Shown one piece after another: positions 31,004 through 43,533 of a stretch of 64,000 bases of DNA (position 1 is its first letter; every line of letters begins with the position of its first letter). A program made the translations under genes and the position numbers. This DNA comes from Cercospora beticola (Eukaryota; Ascomycota; Dothideomycetes; Mycosphaerellales; Mycosphaerellaceae): the NCBI RefSeq assembly GCF_033473495.1, contig NC_088940.1:1736001-1800000 (forward strand), read 5' to 3'. A model generated the notes under the pieces. It saw only the letters and a list, made by a program, of their open reading frames with translations, was not told the origin of the DNA and did not search any database.

Positions 31004-32269
31004 TCAATCGTCGCCGGCCTCGTGGCCGTCTTCTTCCTTGAAGTACTTTGCGAATTGCTGTGGAGTCTTCTTCAACCAAGGATTCATCTGGCGCTCATAC
31101 TCGTCCTCGCTAAAAGTGTGCTCATCATATTCTTCGTCGTCAGAACCACCCGCGCGATAGCCGTACGCGTTGCGATCGAATTCGTCGTCCGAAGCGACTT
31201 CGTCGTCTGGATAGTCGGCGCCATACCAGTCTTCAGCATTTTCGTCGTCTTCGTCACTGGGCTCCTCCTCGCTTAGGTCGTCGTCCATGTAGGTTTCCCA
31301 CTGAGCCTGATCTTCCTCGGTGATAATGAGATAGCCTACATTGCCGACGTCTTGTGCGTCTATTTGTGCAGCACCCGAAGTTGTGGCTAGAACATAGGTG
31401 TCATAGACATAATCGCCCTCCTCGTCCATGCTCGCGTCATCGGTTTGTGGGGACCTCGAGAGGGGCGCCGACGACTGAGCGACTCGCTGCTGGTGGATCG
31501 CGCGACTACGTTGTGCAGACAATTTGGGCATTGCTGTGATCTTGGGTTTAGCCGGTACACGATTAGTGATACCGCCATTCTCTCTGCTGGCTTCATGCAC
31601 GGCGAATTGATGCAGCGTGTCCGCCATGGATTGCATCTCTGCATCTGTCTTGCCATTTGTATTGGCGGAAGAAGACGCTGCGTTCCCATTTGTCTTGATA
31701 GCAGCGCCTTTGCCAGGTCGCTTGAGTGGGCGATCGACAGGTTCTGCAGAGACTCCCTGCGTAGACAATACACTTGCTGAGCGTTGTCGTCCAGCAAATT
31801 CGGCGACCGCCTTCGAGTCGCTTCGATTCATGTCCCTCTTCGCGCGCTTCTCCGAGAATGTAGCAATGCCCCGTTCTCTACTTGCCTTGCCCTTCCGCTT
31901 TCCAATCTTAGGTTCTGGTGTGCCAACGCGCTTGAGATGAAAGGTGCGCCTCTCCTTCGTGATTGTGCCCTGGCTGATGCCATTGCCCGATATATTGCGC
32001 GACAGCTTGCCTCGCTGATGGCCATTGCTCTCTCCGACACGCTTTTGAACATCGTCTGCGTTGAAAAGACTCAGAGTCTTCGATGAATCCTGCTCCTTCG
32101 CTTCTTTCGACTCCACTACAGTACCATCACTCTCGCCGCTCTCCTTTAGCACATAGTGAAACCCAGGCTCTGTCACCCTTCTCTTTCCTGCTCTCTCGAC
32201 GAGCAATGCCGCGGGTGCCTCCTCGCCCCTTTTGCGCTTGATGGCGATGAACTGCGGTCCTGTCGACAT
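31004..32269 (-). CDS. IWR1: Iwr1-like RNA polymerase II nuclear import factor
   Basis: 421 residues from ATG 32269; the longer frame begins only with GTG. The family signature is the acidic Iwr1 box at about residues 340-375 (DDENAEDWYGADYPDDE, DDEFDRNAYGYR). The N-terminus has the usual FIAIKRKRGEEAPAALLVE start with a basic cluster that fits a bipartite nuclear localisation signal. In yeast Iwr1 binds assembled RNA polymerase II between Rpb1 and Rpb2, carries it into the nucleus with importin alpha and is then exported. The middle (100-260) is disordered and basic, longer than in yeast but usual for filamentous fungi. Confidence 0.88.
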   Translation of the reverse strand: MSTGPQFIAIKRKRGEEAPAALLVERAGKRRVTEPGFHYVLKESGESDGTVVESKEAKEQDSSKTLSLFNADDVQKRVGESNGHQRGKLSRNISGNGISQGTITKERRTFHLKRVGTPEPKIGKRKGKASRERGIATFSEKRAKRDMNRSDSKAVAEFAGRQRSASVLSTQGVSAEPVDRPLKRPGKGAAIKTNGNAASSSANTNGKTDAEMQSMADTLHQFAVHEASRENGGITNRVPAKPKITAMPKLSAQRSRAIHQQRVAQSSAPLSRSPQTDDASMDEEGDYVYDTYVLATTSGAAQIDAQDVGNVGYLIITEEDQAQWETYMDDDLSEEEPSDEDDENAEDWYGADYPDDEVASDDEFDRNAYGYRAGGSDDEEYDEHTFSEDEYERQMNPWLKKTPQQFAKYFKEEDGHEAGDD

Positions 32270-32733
32270 GTTTGGCGCGGATTGAGGATTTTCGATGCAG
32301 CTGAGCTCTCGCACTTTGTACTGTTTCACAGCTCCTTCTCAAGGTTCTCCGAGGATGCCCATGCAGGACGCGGTGGAAGATGAAACACTTTCTAGTGAAA
32401 GAAAGATGCGAGTCCGAATATGGTAGGTCTGGAAAGGGTTATGTCACGCGCCGCTGTCTGTTCCCCTTATTGCGTCACTTGGTTTCTCCTGCACTTCACG
32501 TGCGAACCCCCACTTTTCACATGCTAAGCAACAGGAGGTAAGAGCACGAGCTGGCTCAGGCATGGTAGGTAGACACGGAGGGCAGCAGCTGTGAATGTGC
32601 CAACACGGCTTGGAAGGACGTAATCTGGGCAATGGATAGAGAAAGTTTTTGATCTTCAAAATGATAGTATCTAAATCGAAGAAACGAGAACGCTCACAGG
32701 CTGGCAGGATCATCGTGATATATCTATGCAACG
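32270..32733. promoter_or_regulatory. Intergenic region upstream of IWR1
   Basis: 464 bp holding the IWR1 promoter and the 3' end of the GRAM-VASt gene. No specific site was recognised. Confidence 0.45.
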
Positions 32734-35700
32734 CTAATTCCTCGTATCGCGCTTCTGCTTCCGTCTTTCCACGGCTTCTTTCAAAGCAGACAACTTCTCT
32801 TCAGTGCTTTTGATTGCGGCATCCATCTGCCTCTCGCTCATGCGCTGCGTGTCAAGGTCTTCATTCTTTGGTTTGCTCTTAGGTCCCTTCGAGCGATCAT
32901 GTTGACTCGAGGATGAATGCACACCTGCAAGGCCTACGCGATCCTCTAACCAATCCCACAAAGCCGTCTCTTCCCGTCGCCAGAGCTCTTCGTATGCTGC
33001 GATACGATCCGGTGACGCATAACCAGGAACGCCTACCTGACGTCCTCCTCGGCTTGGCAACAACCACGAATAGGTTAACAGGACGACTAACACAGCAATA
33101 AGGACCTGGGCGTTGAAGAATGGGCGAAGTAGAGCACCAATCGGCTCCAGCAGTGGCCGCACGGGTTCCAAAGGGCCCCAGTGGGTTTGCGAAGCGGCTT
33201 GTGAAGCGGGAGCTTCGCGCTGTGCGACAACTTCAGTCGTGTCGAAGATTTCCTTCCTCCCACCTTTCCGCTTGCCTTTCCGCGGAATTCCCTTGACTGG
33301 AGGTTTGGTCGTCACGGCAGCTTTGATGCTGGCGACGATGGCCTTCACATACTCGGTTTGTCCAGATAAAGCACCGCTTTCGATGGCACCTGAACGGGTC
33401 AGCTAGCTGGTCACCTCCATGTATCACACTTACTTACTCTTCAACCAACTCTTGGCTGTCCACTCGAGAGTGAAGCTGGCAAGCATCCTGGTTGAGTTAT
33501 TCGGGCCCCACATGAGGCAATATCTGGTCTTTGTAGTAAAAGAACTGCCGCTCGGCACATCTGGAGTTACTGTGCTGCACTCCACGGAGACTGCCTTGTC
33601 TAAGTCAAATGCTTTCAAAGTGTTCGTAGTCGTGCATCTTGTCTGCTTGGGCCCAACAGGATTGAATAACGGCTTGATGTAGTCGAATGTGAAGGTCTTG
33701 TGATCATTGTCCAAGCCGATCTTGTCATCAGCATAGTTCAGCTCGCGGGACTTTTGATCTTCCACCAGCCATTTCTTCATGAACGCTCCTGAAGCTGGAC
33801 CGAACATGAGGGAATACACCTGGCCAAGGGGTGCTGGTATCGTTGTGTCGATCAAAGCTCTGTCGTAATGTTCTGCGCTGTCGCTGCACTCAGTCGGCTC
33901 GTGAGCGGGCGCTCCAGGAAATTCACTGCTCACAGCGGCTCCGGTGACGGCAGTATCTGCACCCTCGAGTCCTTTGGGTACAGTCCCGTTGACTTGTGGC
34001 GCTGGAGCGACTGGAATCGCAGAAGTCTTACGACTGAGACTATGATCGCCGACATTGCTGCCAACATCGCTGGCTCCCATACCCCCGTCGGTAAAACTGC
34101 CTGCATCATCTTCGTCGTCATCCGCGTCCTCATCGTAGACCTCGTCATCGGAACCTTCTGTGGAGTCGTGCCCTCCACCGGGCTCCTCTGCTACCTCTGT
34201 TTTATCGCCAGTGCCCGCGTTGTTAAGCACCACGCCGTTCAGTGAGCTCTTCAGATTTGGATGGCCGATCTTCCATATACCAATCAAAAGCTCGTATGTA
34301 GAGTCGCGCGCCACGAAGCTCGCAAAAGTGTTACGTGCTTGGAGAGTCGAGATGATCAACGCGTTTGGAAAGATGACTGCAGTGCTCTTCTTCTCGATGG
34401 AGATAACTTCATCGAAACTAATGACAAGGTTTGTCACCCAGCCAAGGATGTTGCTTGAAAAGCATATGTGGCCTTCGGAAACATACAAACGTCCGTGAAG
34501 CAGGATGTCTCGCTGCAATGCAGCGGAGTAGTCTTCAATGAGATAGTCGTCCTCAGGGACACTGCGGAATTGGTTATGGAAATCTTTGTTGCGCTTACTA
34601 CTCGCAACAGCGAAGCCCGTAAGCCGATGGCCAGTGCCATGTGCACCTGGTTGAGCGAGGCCCGTGGTGCTATCCTTGAGTGCTGCAGCGATGGAATTGC
34701 CAGTGCCTGCTGTTGCTGAGCTACCACGATGCTTCCGGCGACCACTCAGCTTGCTCCTGACGCTATTAGAGCGTTTGCCGATGGTACTTTCGGCACCTGC
34801 AGCTGGCCGAGGAGGGGTCTGCTCTCCTAACGTTAGACGCTCATTTGATGCGATCGACAAAGGTCGGTTGTGGCCGTTGAGCACGGTCCCCGTCTCAGAC
34901 GGCTGTTTCTCGTAGGCGCTGGAAACAGCGCGAGCAGCAGCATCCTCCTCGACTGCTCTGCTCTTCTCGCCATTTTGGTTGGACCCATCAATCTGCCCGA
35001 TTGCTGGAGGATCGCTCACCGCAGCCATGAGATCCGGTGCGCTTTCAGAAATGCCCAAGTGCCCAAAGTTCAGATTACCCTTGCCGAGTGTCTCAATGGC
35101 AGGGGGAGCTCTGTCGCCGTCGCCTAGCCCAGTTGCTGGTCTGCTTTCTGAACCTGGAATGACCTCTTCACCACCTTCGCCAGCATCGACGAGCTGAGGA
35201 GTGCTGTTGGTTTTTGCTTTCTGAAACGGCAGAATGTTGATGCCGCTTCCGACTGAGCCTGCGGCTTTCTGTGTGGCCGTGAAGAACGAAGTAAAGAAGC
35301 CTGATGCCCCTTCGTGTTGAGTTCCCTGCGTCAATGTGCCACCGGGTGTCTTAGCTTCTTCGACAGTCGGCGTCAAAGGGACTACGGTGCTATTAGAGAG
35401 CTTGCTTGGCAGGCTGGCCGCGGATTCAGCTCGCCGACGCCGTATTGCCTCGACTGAGCTCAAGGCACGTGTCGCGGGTGAGCTCTTAGTAGGTGATATC
35501 AAGGGAAAGGTCGCAGAGGCGGCTGTGAACTCAGTTGGCGTGGGAGGAGTTACCAGTGTGGTCGGTGTATCAAGGAGGTGAGGGGTCGATGGCGATTGTG
35601 TCTCGAGCTGCTGCTTGCCCTTTCGCTTCGGGGTCTCTGGCCGTTCTTGATTGACGACAGGCAGCGATGATTGTTTGGCCGGCGAAGCTGATGTCGTATC

Positions 35701-36873
35701 CTCGGCTTCCTGCAAATCGTTGACACTATTCCTCCTGCTTACGGTCTTGAACAGCCCCCCAAGGCCACCACTTCCACTCCCTGACTTGACTGCCTCTACG
35801 TCGCCCGACTTCTTTCGAGATAAGTTTAGCTTGCCACGTAATTTGCTGGCAGGTGAAGGGCTGCGATCGGTTCGCGATGCGGTGGGTAGAGTATCGGTGG
35901 TGGTTGGGGGTTCGACGATGTGTGGAATGTTAGCCAGTGCCTCGGCCGTCACGGAAGGAATGAGGTCGTCAGGCTCTCGTAGGGTTGAGCTCGTTTGCGC
36001 GTTGATCTCGGGCGACGAGTACGTCAGATAGCCGGTATGTGAATTGTGTGTGGAAAGAGATGGCCGGATAGGATTACTGTGGAGGAAGCAATGAGGTCAA
36101 TAAAGAACAGAGGCTCGGTCGCGAATGATAAGAACGAAATGTGCCAACTGGGCCAGCCAGAACTGTCAAAAATGATAGGACATAAGTCCACGCAGCTCGA
36201 ACGACGTGTATTGAGGAAGTGGTTGTTGGTGATTGTGATCGTGAGTGCAGATCTGATAGCCAACGGCTGACCGAAGCATCCGTTTGAGCAAGCCGGCACG
36301 TGCATCGGGTCGTTCCGATTCGACTGTGACAGGCCAGGCTGAAACTGAAACTGGGTCTCCCCTTCCAGGGCCAGATGTGTTTGAGCTCTCTTGTCGAAAG
36401 CTCGTATTCAGGGGATGCAATGCCATCGCACTCAAGATGATGTGTGCAAGTCGTACTTACTTATTATCATCAGTTCTTTCGTCGTCGGTAAACAGACTGC
36501 TTCGACCACTTCCACTTTGCAGCAGCGATGAGTCGGAGTGCTCGACATCCAGGCCGTTCGAATCATTGCTCAATGTGCGCTCTATCTCGTTGGTACGACC
36601 TGTGCGGATCTTCCGTTTGGTCTTTGCAACGAAAGTTGACAGTCGACGCGCCGAGGGGTCCTCGCTGTCCCGGCGGCTGTCGACGGAGCCTCTTCGGCTG
36701 GAGCGGTCCTTGACCTTGCTAATGGCCCTGTCCATAGAAGATCGAAATCCAAGCGCATTGTCGGCATCGTCGCTGCTGCTGGGCAATGAGGTGGTTGATG
36801 AATTGGCAAATCCTTTGGCGGCGCGACTGGGAGGACGAAGTGACGCCAATGATCCAGAGCCAGGCTCCGTCAT
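32734..36873 (-). CDS. GRAM-VASt domain membrane protein (Lam/Ltc-type sterol transfer)
   Basis: Three exons: 36873-36461, 36076-33438 and 33389-32734; 1,235 residues. The first intron (36460-36077, 384 nt; GTAAGT...CACAG) is unusually long. The second (33437-33390, 48 nt) has GTAAGT, CTGAC and TTCAG. Both joins keep frame. A long Ser/Pro-rich disordered N-terminus is followed by a GRAM domain at about 630-745 (DFHNQFRSVPEDDYLIEDYS ... GHICFSSNILGW). An Asp/Glu-rich linker leads to one VASt domain at about 865-1035 (LGQVYSLMFGPASGAFMKKW, CTTTNTLKAF). A membrane segment lies at about 1109-1130 (AQVLIAVLVVLLTYSWLL), then a C-terminal coiled coil. One GRAM, one VASt and one membrane helix match yeast Lam5/Lam6 (Ltc), ER proteins that move sterols at membrane contact sites. 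Confidence 0.88.
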
Positions 36874-37341
36874 TATTGTGCGCTCACCAGTGCAGTAGTA
36901 GTGCTACGGACGTGACGGCCGCCGCGTCTCGCATGTCTTCTCGAGATCTGTGCAACCAGGATCAGGGCGCAACTGGCCAGGATTGTGAACCTAGGAAGTG
37001 GTAATTCCTCGGCGCGCTGGCAATGTGTATTGTATGATGCGAATCGCTGAGATGATTGAGGGCCAGCGTTGTGCTCTCGTGACTGGATTACAGCAAGACC
37101 GACGGTGGCCGAGGAATAGAAGTGCGTATGAAGTTGAGATTGTAGGATGGTAAGGCCTGCGTCATACCGTTGTCGTTGTGGTTCATCCTGAAGTGTTCCC
37201 TGCTAGCTCGACACGTGAAGCCGGAGGCGAGTCCGCTTAGCCTGTCTGGGACACATGCACCTGACCCTGGACAATCAATGTGACGATAGCAATCCAAGTC
37301 AAACCTGCGCTTCAACAGAACAACCTATTCCGCAACGCATC
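36874..37341. promoter_or_regulatory. Divergent intergenic region (GRAM-VASt / MIT-like)
   Basis: 468 bp between opposite start codons; must carry both promoters. No specific site was recognised. Confidence 0.45.
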
Positions 37342-38922
37342 ATGGCTGAGACGGCAGCTTTGACGGCGGTGAGTACATCGGCAAGACTCGCTGAAGTCGA
37401 CTGACGTTAGGCAGGCCCAAGCGCACGCCCGCAAGGCTGCCGAGGAGACGCAACAGATCAACTGGACGCAGGCGGCCGAAGAGCATGGCCAAGCAGCGAC
37501 AGAATTCGCGCGAGCGGCGAAAAGCACTGGAGACTCCGAGGTGGGACTCCTTGCATTCACTCAAATCACATATATTGACGTTATTTGCAGGCCCTGAGAA
37601 TCTTGAAACTACTGGAGGAACAACATCTCAAGCTCGCAACCATTATCAGAGCCCAAGACGCCCCAGAGCCTCAGTCAAATGCCACCACAGATGCAACACC
37701 CGCGGGTCTCGATGTATCCCGACACGATTTTGCGAGGGCAGATACGATCGCAACTTCCCCATCCTCGGTGAATGATCCTGCCTCGCCAAAGTCAAAACCA
37801 ACCACATCTGCTCTAGCCGCAGCACGATTCGGTAGTGCTGTCCGCGACTCATCTCCCTCTTTAGCACGAGACATCGCGTCCAGGCGTGGAATTCCACAGC
37901 CGGGACGAAATCCACCATCAGCGGCAGCCCAAGCCCGAGCACGACAACTATCGCCCGAGTCCCATCGCAGAACCCGATCAGGACCCAGTCCTGCTCCCAA
38001 GGTTCCGCCCTCAGTCATGGACAGCCAAACTCTGAAGCCAGCTCGCGACCCGAAAAAAGTAGAAGACGACGATGCTTTTGCCAAGTTCTACAGCAGCATC
38101 ACTACGGGCACGATGACAAAACTTTCTTCTGTGCTCGCATATGCTGGTCTACCACTAACTGCAGACGACGTGAAGATTGACCCACCAACGCCACAAAAAT
38201 TGACGCAAAGGACAGTGCCGGCGAGCGATTCCCCAGATGTCAAGAAGATCTTCTCGAAAGCTGCTCTCGAGGCTATCGAAGATGAGCATCGCCAACGCGG
38301 CCACCACGGCCATGCCTTCGGTCCTGCCGAGAGCTTTTACGTAGTGCAAACTGGTGGAGGCACCTACTCCTACGCCGACATCGCTAAAGCACAACAACAG
38401 CAACAGCTAGAAGGTATCGATGAGGACGATGAAGAAGCATTCGTGGATGCTCGCGAAGCCCAAACGTCACCCAAACACAGCCGCTTCTCCTCGCGAGGTG
38501 GTGGACCACGAGACTCCTTTGGCAAATCACGCACGCAAGAGGAGCTGGAACTGGAGAATGTCACACTCAAGCACACACTGGAACAATTGGCAACTCGATT
38601 ATCAGAATTCGAGACCCATGCTCAGGATGCTTCGATGGCAGCTTTGACCCAAAGCATGGCCAGCATTCAGGGCCATGCTCCGCAAGGAGGAACCGATCCT
38701 GCGCTTATAGCACGCTTGCGGCAGGTCGAGCAACAACTAGAACAGAAGGCAGAGGAAATGCAAAAGATACAGAATCTCGCGGTGAAGCAGGAGAAGACTT
38801 TGAAGAAGTATCAGTCAAAGTGGGAAGAGATCAAGCAGAGTGCTCGAGCTAAAGAGAGAGCGAAGGCGGAGAAGAGTGAGAAGGCGGCAGAAGTGCCGGC
38901 TGGGGTCATGGAGAGTACCTAA
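37342..38922 (+). CDS. MIT-like domain and coiled-coil protein (possible Atg38/NRBF2-type)
   Basis: Three exons: 37342-37368, 37415-37540 and 37591-38922; 494 residues. Introns 37369-37414 (46 nt) and 37541-37590 (50 nt) have GTGAGT/GTGGGA donors and GCAG acceptors. The first two exons encode an N-terminal three-helix stretch (AAQAHARKAAEETQQ..W.QAAEEHGQAATEFARAA, then EALRILKLLEEQHLKLA) that looks like a MIT-type helical bundle. Ser/Pro-rich linkers surround a conserved-looking block at about 211-240 (DAFAKFYSSITTGTMTKLSS). Two coiled coils close the protein (about 370-395 and 430-487). MIT plus C-terminal coiled coil is the layout of Atg38/NRBF2, a subunit of the autophagy PI3-kinase complex; this match is architectural only, and a different MIT protein is possible. 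Confidence 0.65.
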
Positions 38923-39418
38923 TCTGTCCGTTGCTCTTGGTCCACAGCAAGTCTGCTGGGAGTGTGTCGCTGCTGGACAGCTGTCAGAACCAACACATAG
39001 GCAGCTGGCCTGACCCGTTGAGGTTGCTCCTCAGAGTGAGACCCCTGTCATGCTTGGATATCACTACCGATCATCACTATCGCTTCTCTCCAGTAGTTCT
39101 TGACCCGCAAGGCCTCTACAGAGAGTTGTGTCTGTTGCGATATCTTTCTGCTTCCATCTGAATGCCATGCATGATCATTTCCAGCATAACCCATGCTGCC
39201 GAGCAAACCCTGATGACCAGTCCAGTTGATTATCTCCGTCAAGCTGTTCCCGCACCAATCTGGAGAAACCACATGTCCTTCGCAGGCCTCTTCTAGGCGC
39301 GTGCTGTAAGACTAGGCTGCGCACAATGCGCGGACGTGCCGTGCGCTGTGCATATGATGTTTGGTGAGACTCGTGCATGGTCATATGTCCAGAGCGAGGT
39401 AGATTGAGCAGCAGAACC
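38923..39418. other. Convergent intergenic region
   Basis: 496 bp between the 3' ends of convergent genes. Nothing was recognised. Confidence 0.5.
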
Positions 39419-41446
39419 TCAATCCGTCTCCATCTTCGTCTCAAAATAGCTCGTGACAGCATCCACAAGATCCTGTTTCTTTCCAGTGGCGCCTACACTC
39501 TTGCTCTTCAACCACGTTTTCAGATCATTCACTTTGAACTTCGATAAAGTCTCCTTCTCATAGGCGCTTCTCATGTCAGCATCAGTAATGCCTGCTTCAT
39601 CGTCATCCTCATCTTTCACCTTCTTCTTAGCAGGCGCTGAAGAAGCCAGTGCAGTTCTCTTGGCGCCTCCGTGAGCAGCAGGTTTGATGCTGGCATTGTT
39701 CTCGGTGAGCCATTGATTGAACGCCTCGTCGAGTTTCTCGCCCCATTCGATGACATATCCGCCAGCTCTCTTGTGAATTTGTCGCCACCTGGGCAATGTC
39801 TTGTCGTCTGGATGCTCAGGTAAATCTTCGTCCAGCGCCATTGCTTGCAGGATGCGGAAGAACCATTGTAGCGCAGGGTTGGGATATTTGAGAGGATCAT
39901 AGACCGCTTTCGGCAACTGCAACTGTTGGATGATCGTGCGCATTGCATCAACAACTTCATCTGGCGCCTTCACAAGGTTCACATCTGGATTGTCACGGAT
40001 ATCATCTGCAAACGGTAGCGGCTTGATCCAGATGCCTGGAGGCATGTGCTGCTCGCCTTCTTCGTTGCGCTCCTCTGCACCTGGGATGAGGGCGGCGAGT
40101 CTAGGAGCTGCGTTACGACGCGGGATATACCAAGCCAAACCGAATTTCTGATCCCGAAGCAGTTTCTGATGCAGAGCGGAGAAGACACGAGTAGATCCCA
40201 CATAGCTTTCTTCCGAAGGATAGATGAATGTTGACTTCTCCAGGTTCGCCCACGTGGGCAGCAGTTTAAGAGGCTTGAATCCGATGATACGGATCGTCGG
40301 TTCGCCGAAGTCGTTGATCTTCGCCATCTCTTCCAGAGAGAACGAGACTGTCTCGCCACCAAATTTGTAAGCCCTGCGTACCTCAGTTTTCTCGACCGTA
40401 CGGGCAGTGGCTTCATCCAGAAGCTCGCTGTGCCCGACTGCAATCTGCGCTTTCTCACTGTCTGAAGGGAGATAAATGTACGTCTGTCTGGCTGGAGTCT
40501 GTCTCTTCAAGATGATGTACCCTTTGACCCCGATCTTCAAACCTGGTCCAATTTCCAGCGGCACACTACTGAAGAGTGCTCTCCGCGGAGCATTGCGCGA
40601 CTGCACCGATGACAGCAATGACTGCAACAAGCTGATGCCGTCCTTTGCGGTGGAACTCGCAGCTTTGATATCTGATGTCAGAGGAGCAGGCGCATCCGGA
40701 TCCGAGGGCGTAGCTGAGTATACAATGTCGTTGTAGAACTTGCTGCGATCGAACGTGTAGCCACGGTCCGGATGTGATATCGGAAAGAGTTCGATGGTCA
40801 CGCCCAGGTCGTACAAGTCTTTGGCGCGTACAGCAGCGCTATTCCTCGCATCTCGATCTGATGAATGCGGATAGTCGTTGTCAGTGACCAGGAACAGTCG
40901 TCTCGAAGAAAAGTTGGGCGCTTTAGTGGTGAAGATCTGATTGGCACAGAACAGCACATTTGCCATACTGACTTCGTCTTTGCTGGCTTGCAGTATCTCT
41001 GAAGCTTCCTCTTCATCGTCGACTAGGGTTCGTAATTGCTTAACGTCTTCAGCGGCTGGCACGTTGAGATCCTGAAGAAGATAGCAGTGAGGATACTGGA
41101 AACTCCTTCCTGAGTCATCGCCTTCATCGAATTTGCTCTTTTCGGTGTTGAAAAGTAAGATGCCCATCATATCGTGCGGATTACTGATGATACGCTGTTG
41201 CATCAACGCATAGGCGCATTTCAATGCTGCTAGCGTGGGAGATAGAGCTGTGTCAGGTTTCTTCTCATCAGCCTCAGAGGGCTTGGTCAGCATGCTTTTC
41301 GAAGCATCGATGGCGAACAGGACGGCATCCTTGACGGTCTTGTAGCCAGACGCATCTTCAACCTCGTCATCTTCATCTTCCTCATCGTCGCCGCCGCGAC
41401 CGTAATTGTTGTCGCCGTCGGCAGGTCGGTACGGAAGACCAGGCAT
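39419..41446 (-). CDS. KU70: Ku70, DNA end-binding subunit of non-homologous end joining
   Basis: 675 residues in one exon from ATG 41446. An acidic N-terminal tail leads into the conserved Ku70 start (KTVKDAVLFAIDASKSML) of the von Willebrand-like domain at about 35-250. The ring-forming core follows (PRRALFSSVPLEIGPGLKIGV, and later YVGSTRVFSALHQKLL..FGLAWYIPRRNA), then a C-terminal arm. A SAP DNA-binding domain ends the protein (about 640-675, SKFKVNDLKTWLKSKSVGATG). With Ku80 it threads onto broken DNA ends, recruits DNA ligase IV and helps protect telomeres. All expected domains are present, so end joining should work. MluI-box cores lie just upstream. The gene is head to head with ferrochelatase. 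Confidence 0.95.
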   Translation of the reverse strand: MPGLPYRPADGDNNYGRGGDDEEDEDDEVEDASGYKTVKDAVLFAIDASKSMLTKPSEADEKKPDTALSPTLAALKCAYALMQQRIISNPHDMMGILLFNTEKSKFDEGDDSGRSFQYPHCYLLQDLNVPAAEDVKQLRTLVDDEEEASEILQASKDEVSMANVLFCANQIFTTKAPNFSSRRLFLVTDNDYPHSSDRDARNSAAVRAKDLYDLGVTIELFPISHPDRGYTFDRSKFYNDIVYSATPSDPDAPAPLTSDIKAASSTAKDGISLLQSLLSSVQSRNAPRRALFSSVPLEIGPGLKIGVKGYIILKRQTPARQTYIYLPSDSEKAQIAVGHSELLDEATARTVEKTEVRRAYKFGGETVSFSLEEMAKINDFGEPTIRIIGFKPLKLLPTWANLEKSTFIYPSEESYVGSTRVFSALHQKLLRDQKFGLAWYIPRRNAAPRLAALIPGAEERNEEGEQHMPPGIWIKPLPFADDIRDNPDVNLVKAPDEVVDAMRTIIQQLQLPKAVYDPLKYPNPALQWFFRILQAMALDEDLPEHPDDKTLPRWRQIHKRAGGYVIEWGEKLDEAFNQWLTENNASIKPAAHGGAKRTALASSAPAKKKVKDEDDDEAGITDADMRSAYEKETLSKFKVNDLKTWLKSKSVGATGKKQDLVDAVTSYFETKMETD

Positions 41447-43103
<1,657 letters not shown>

Positions 43104-43533
43104 ACAAGCCTCCAGCCGGTGTGTACGTTAGCGTTATATCTTGTGTAAATATCGCATCAGAAAAAGGAAGAGTGGGAAACAGGTATCGGATCCGCTCAAT
43201 TGATTCTAATGGTTAGAGTGGTATCATTTCAAGCCATACAGCAGACTCTACTAGTGCTTGTGCTATCTCCATGTCGCAGCTATCATCCAGGGCGCCGCGT
43301 GCGGCCCACTTCGCTATGCATAACAAGCAAACACGCACGAACCTCGTCGTGGTATCCTCATCTATCCTCTCCCGTCCCATACCAGATGTAAAACAGTTGG
43401 CTTCAAATAAGCCTCCGTGCCAGACATTGCGCCCTTCGGCGGGCCACATTGCTCGCTTGATCAGTTATCCATGCACCTGTAAAACAGCAAACCAACACCT
43501 GCTCGAGTAACATCTCACTTCTGCCAATCGCCA
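43104..43533. other. Convergent intergenic region
   Basis: 430 bp between convergent gene ends. Nothing was recognised. Confidence 0.5.

Noticed and set aside
36166..36435. Open frame inside the long intron of the GRAM-VASt gene
   Set aside because: No domain, and the flanking splice sites join exons 1 and 2 in frame without it. Kept only as a question in the findings.
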